64,000 bases of DNA, taken from NCBI GenBank assembly GCA_963707895.1, contig CAVPRS010000001.1, positions 176,331 to 240,330 on the forward strand, written 5' to 3'. The translations under genes were made by a program, and so were the position numbers. This document shows, one piece after another, positions 62,601-64,000 of this stretch; within the stretch, counting starts at the first letter, position 1, and every line of letters starts with the position of its first letter. This DNA comes from Fodinibacter sp963707895 (GTDB lineage: Bacteria > Actinomycetota > Actinomycetes > Actinomycetales > Dermatophilaceae). The notes beneath the pieces are model-generated. The model saw nothing but the letters and a program-made list of their open reading frames with translations. It ran no database searches and was not told the origin of the DNA.

Positions 62601-63177
62601 CCACACTGATTCGGAGCTTCATCTGGCGTGGTTGCGCAGCGCGGACCTGCCTCGAGCGGTCGCGGCGAGCGACCACGACGAGGTGACACGTCTTGCTCCG
62701 CTTGTCGTCGAGCACGCGCTGGCGGCCGCGGGCCTCGACGACGACTTCTTCCTCCTCTGGCCCCAGTCCGTCCTGGCAGCGCTGGCTGTCGACGAGCTCG
62801 ACCTCGCCGAGCAACTCCTGGCGCCGGTCACTGCCGCGCTGCCCGGCAGGCGGCCACCCGTTGTCGCTGCCCAGTGGCACCGCCTGCGCGGGCTGCTGGC
62901 CGCCGCTCGCGGCGACGAGCCGGAGCTGGCCGAGACCGAGATGCGAGCCGGGATCGATGCGCTGGGGGCCTTCGGGGCCGCGGCCTTTCACGCGCAGGCG
63001 CAGGAGGAGCTCGGCCGGTGGCTGGCCACGCACGGCCGCTCCGAGGAGGCCGTGCCGCTCCTGGACGCCGCCCGTACGATGTACGCCGATATCGGCGCCA
63101 CCGGCTGGCTCGCCGGACTCGAGACCTGGGCCCGCACCTCTCAACAGGCAGCGGCGTTGACCACCACACCGTTCTGA
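59632..63177 (+). CDS. class III adenylate cyclase with zinc ribbons and AAA/STAND-like ATPase
   Basis: An 1,181-residue cytosolic signalling protein. Double zinc ribbon: four CxxC pairs at residues 5-8, 19-22, 31-34 and 44-47. The cyclase domain (about 72-250) has both metal Asp residues (FGDLVGFT, Asp81; FIGDAVMAVWG, Asp125), the adenine-specifying Lys121 (VEKFIGD) and the Asn/Arg pair in GDAVNTAARVQ. An ATPase module (about 265-600) has P-loop GEAGVGKSRLAW and Walker B VVLVIDDAQHADD. About 500 residues of TPR-like helices follow. This layout is common in actinobacteria and mycobacteria; output is cAMP, presumably gated by the ATPase and TPRs. GTG start. It is flanked by gene debris on one side and a transposase remnant on the other. 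Confidence 0.9.
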   Translation: MHGECSACGASVRAGAKFCPECGAVIGARVCSSCGTPSERGRFCDECGTPLPDVASRVAPAAAPPAAPVAERRVTSVLFGDLVGFTPLSEFKDSEEVRELLSAYFDRCRVIVGRYGGVVEKFIGDAVMAVWGVPVAHEDDAERAVRAGLELVAAIAAMGEEVGTPGLAMRVGIVTGEVAVTLGATAEGMVAGDAVNTAARVQSAAEPGRVWADEATRLLASAAITFTDTGEHELKGKAAPVRLWAAGSVVADVGGGQRVDGLEAPFTGRDADLRLVKELFHGTEETHRPRLVVLDGEAGVGKSRLAWEFEKYVDGLAATIRWHRGRCLSYGDGVAFWALAEALRTRFGLLEADTGDVVAERLDAGLAELVPSVADRDWLRPRLAVLLGARGTGAFAREDLFTAWTAFLEYLAEGQSAVVLVIDDAQHADDSLLDFLDHLLATAQAPVFVLALARPELLSHRPALGGRRATVVRLDPLDDVAMARLVDGLVAGLPDASRQALVTRADGIPLYAVETVRALVDRDLVIPHEGQYVPADTSTLDLDAIGAPASLQALVAARLDSLAPEEKALVTGASVLGASFTVDGLVALGADPQQVQSLLDSLRRKEIVTLQTDRFSAERGQYRFVQSVVRQVAYATQSRRDRTTRHLAAAEHLAALPDPGDDFAVVIARHLLDAVEWAPDHGPDSGVLAARACTYLERAAARARRVGAPGEAQRLLEVALDSIQGDADRARLHLSASEVADDAGHAAEAQAHGEAALDLFDRVHDPIDAARAAAAVAWAMWGNHAAAVAIAEPRWQALEGMAGGELARFELARGLAAAHAGLGNLQVQIQYAGQMVTLAEALDDPVALATALGSLGTAYLAAGANRAGIILLEASAALALERDLPFPLARATNNLSAFQNSRDLTSALRYADQSYEVARRAGLQIYLEVAVINKAVGLWCSGRFSEVALLLAEGLQGNDIQTRIAWRTLEVWLAEAQGRPLPHRIESSDDHTDSELHLAWLRSADLPRAVAASDHDEVTRLAPLVVEHALAAAGLDDDFFLLWPQSVLAALAVDELDLAEQLLAPVTAALPGRRPPVVAAQWHRLRGLLAAARGDEPELAETEMRAGIDALGAFGAAAFHAQAQEELGRWLATHGRSEEAVPLLDAARTMYADIGATGWLAGLETWARTSQQAAALTTTPF

Positions 63178-63225
63178 TGCTGTCCGAGCAGGCCCGGGGG
63201 CCGGCTGGACCTACTCAGCGGCCGC

Positions 63226-63910
63226 GGCCATGTTCATGGTCGCCCCGCGTACCGCGAAGAAGTGGGCCGAGGGGTACCGGCTCGAAGGAACGAAGGGGAT
63301 GACCGACCGAAGCTCCCCGGCCGCATCACAGCCCAACCAAGACACCGCCCTCGGTGGTGCGCAAGATCATGGCCCTGCGGTGGCGCCACTGGCTCGGGCC
63401 GGTACAGATCGGCGGCCGGCTCGGATCCCGGCCTCGACGGTGCACGCCGTGCTCGTGCGGTGCCGGGTCAACCGGCTCTCGCGGATCGACCGGGTGACCG
63501 GAGAACCCTGACGCCGTTACGAGCACGACCACTCCGGCTCGCTGATCCATGTCGACGTCACCAAGTTCGCCAACATCCCCGACGGCGGCGGGTGGCGCCA
63601 CGTGGGCCGGGTGCGTGGCCGACGCAACAGGGAGGCCACGGCCCAAAGGGCCGGTCAGCGCGGCAACGCCTACCGGCCCACGATCGGCACCGCGTACCTG
63701 CACACCGTGATCGACGACCACTCCCGCGTGGCATACGTCGAGATCTGCTCCGACGAGAAGGCCGCCACCGCGATCGGAGTGCTGCAGCGGGCGGTGGCCT
63801 GGTACGCCGCACGTGGCGTGACCGTGGAGCGGGTTCTGTCCGACAACGGCTCGGCCTACAAGTCCTACGCCTGGCGCGACGCGTGCGAACAACTACTCCC
63901 TGGACATCAC
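63226..63910 (+). pseudogene. IS481-type transposase remnant
   Basis: The helix-turn-helix part reads FMVAPRTAKKWAEGYRLEGT, then MTDRSS; after a frame change near 63335 it resumes as VRKIMALRWRHWLGPVQIGG and IPASTVHAVLVRCRVNRLS. A TGA at 63509 interrupts. The integrase core follows: HVDVTKFANIPDGGGWRHVG, YLHTVIDDHSRVAYVEI (first two catalytic Asp) and VERVLSDNGSAYKSYAWRDA. Near 63895 the frame changes again (ITPRARTR) and similarity fades without the final Glu region. A decayed IS481/IS3-related element, cut by the window or by deletion; inverted repeats not found. Confidence 0.75.
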
Positions 63911-64000
63911 ACCCAGGGCGCGCACGCGGACACAGGCCTGGCGCGCGTCCTGTCGCCCGCCACCGTGGCGCCTGGTTCCGTGGACCCCACCTGGGCGGTG

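Noticed and set aside
55812..63910. Prophage behind tRNA-Arg
   Set aside because: No integrase, capsid, terminase or tail gene; only toxin-antitoxin remains, hypotheticals, a cyclase and a transposase remnant.

Overview
The window reads as chromosomal DNA from a high-GC Gram-positive bacterium. The GC content is very high, GTG starts are common, many start codons sit directly on a -10 box, and the gene set (FadE5-type acyl-CoA dehydrogenase, GTP-dependent PEP carboxykinase, the Rv0338c-type iron-sulfur reductase, LAxTG-anchored wall proteins) is actinobacterial. A member of Micrococcales, probably Intrasporangiaceae, is my inference; there is no rRNA here to settle it.

Layout, left to right. 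0.2-2.5 kb: a small DUF6458 membrane protein converges on a frameshifted fadE5. 2.6-18.4 kb is a cell-envelope block: a giant surface protein of about 19 DUF11/isopeptide-like domains ending in LAQTG, LtrA, a small membrane protein, a DUF1772 protein, a flippase-like membrane protein, a PBP4-type D-Ala-D-Ala carboxypeptidase and a second wall protein (LAHTG) built from 27- and 28-residue repeats. 18.7-25.4 kb: tRNA-Gly, dcd, an alpha/beta hydrolase, an MFS exporter and a complete glycine-betaine-type ABC operon. 25.6-32.2 kb: a membrane Fe-S oxidoreductase with a DPWDEP-repeat tail, an ECF42-type sigma factor with its DGPF/YCII partner, and cysK-cysE.

32.2-37.7 kb holds the most unusual system: four translationally coupled genes encoding a cytosolic subtilisin-like protease, a sigma factor, a 162-residue protein and a TPR-CHAT (caspase-like) protein. 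38-44.7 kb: tRNA-Ser, a methyltransferase, and a LacI regulator divergent from a fructose-type ABC operon (frcBCA), with a TGACAACGTTGTCA operator on the predicted start of transcription. 45-55.4 kb: cold-shock protein, class B PBP, LCP ligase, tRNA-Ser(GCT), an acetyltransferase, a two-component system, another methyltransferase and pckG.

From tRNA-Arg(ACG) at 55.74 kb to the end the character changes to scrap DNA: a truncated YefM antitoxin in front of an intact YoeB toxin, two gene-to-gene deletion junctions, orphan hypotheticals, a large zinc-ribbon/adenylate-cyclase/ATPase regulator and a decayed IS481-type transposase. It looks like a degraded island next to a tRNA gene.

A caution for every reader: at least sixteen single-base indels break otherwise well-conserved reading frames (fadE5, the DUF11 gene, the PBP4 gene, the repeat wall protein, the Fe-S protein tail, the histidine kinase). 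Where sister repeats allow comparison, the indel lies in a short homopolymer. Base-calling error is the simplest explanation, so these are annotated as genes with frameshifts rather than as dead genes.
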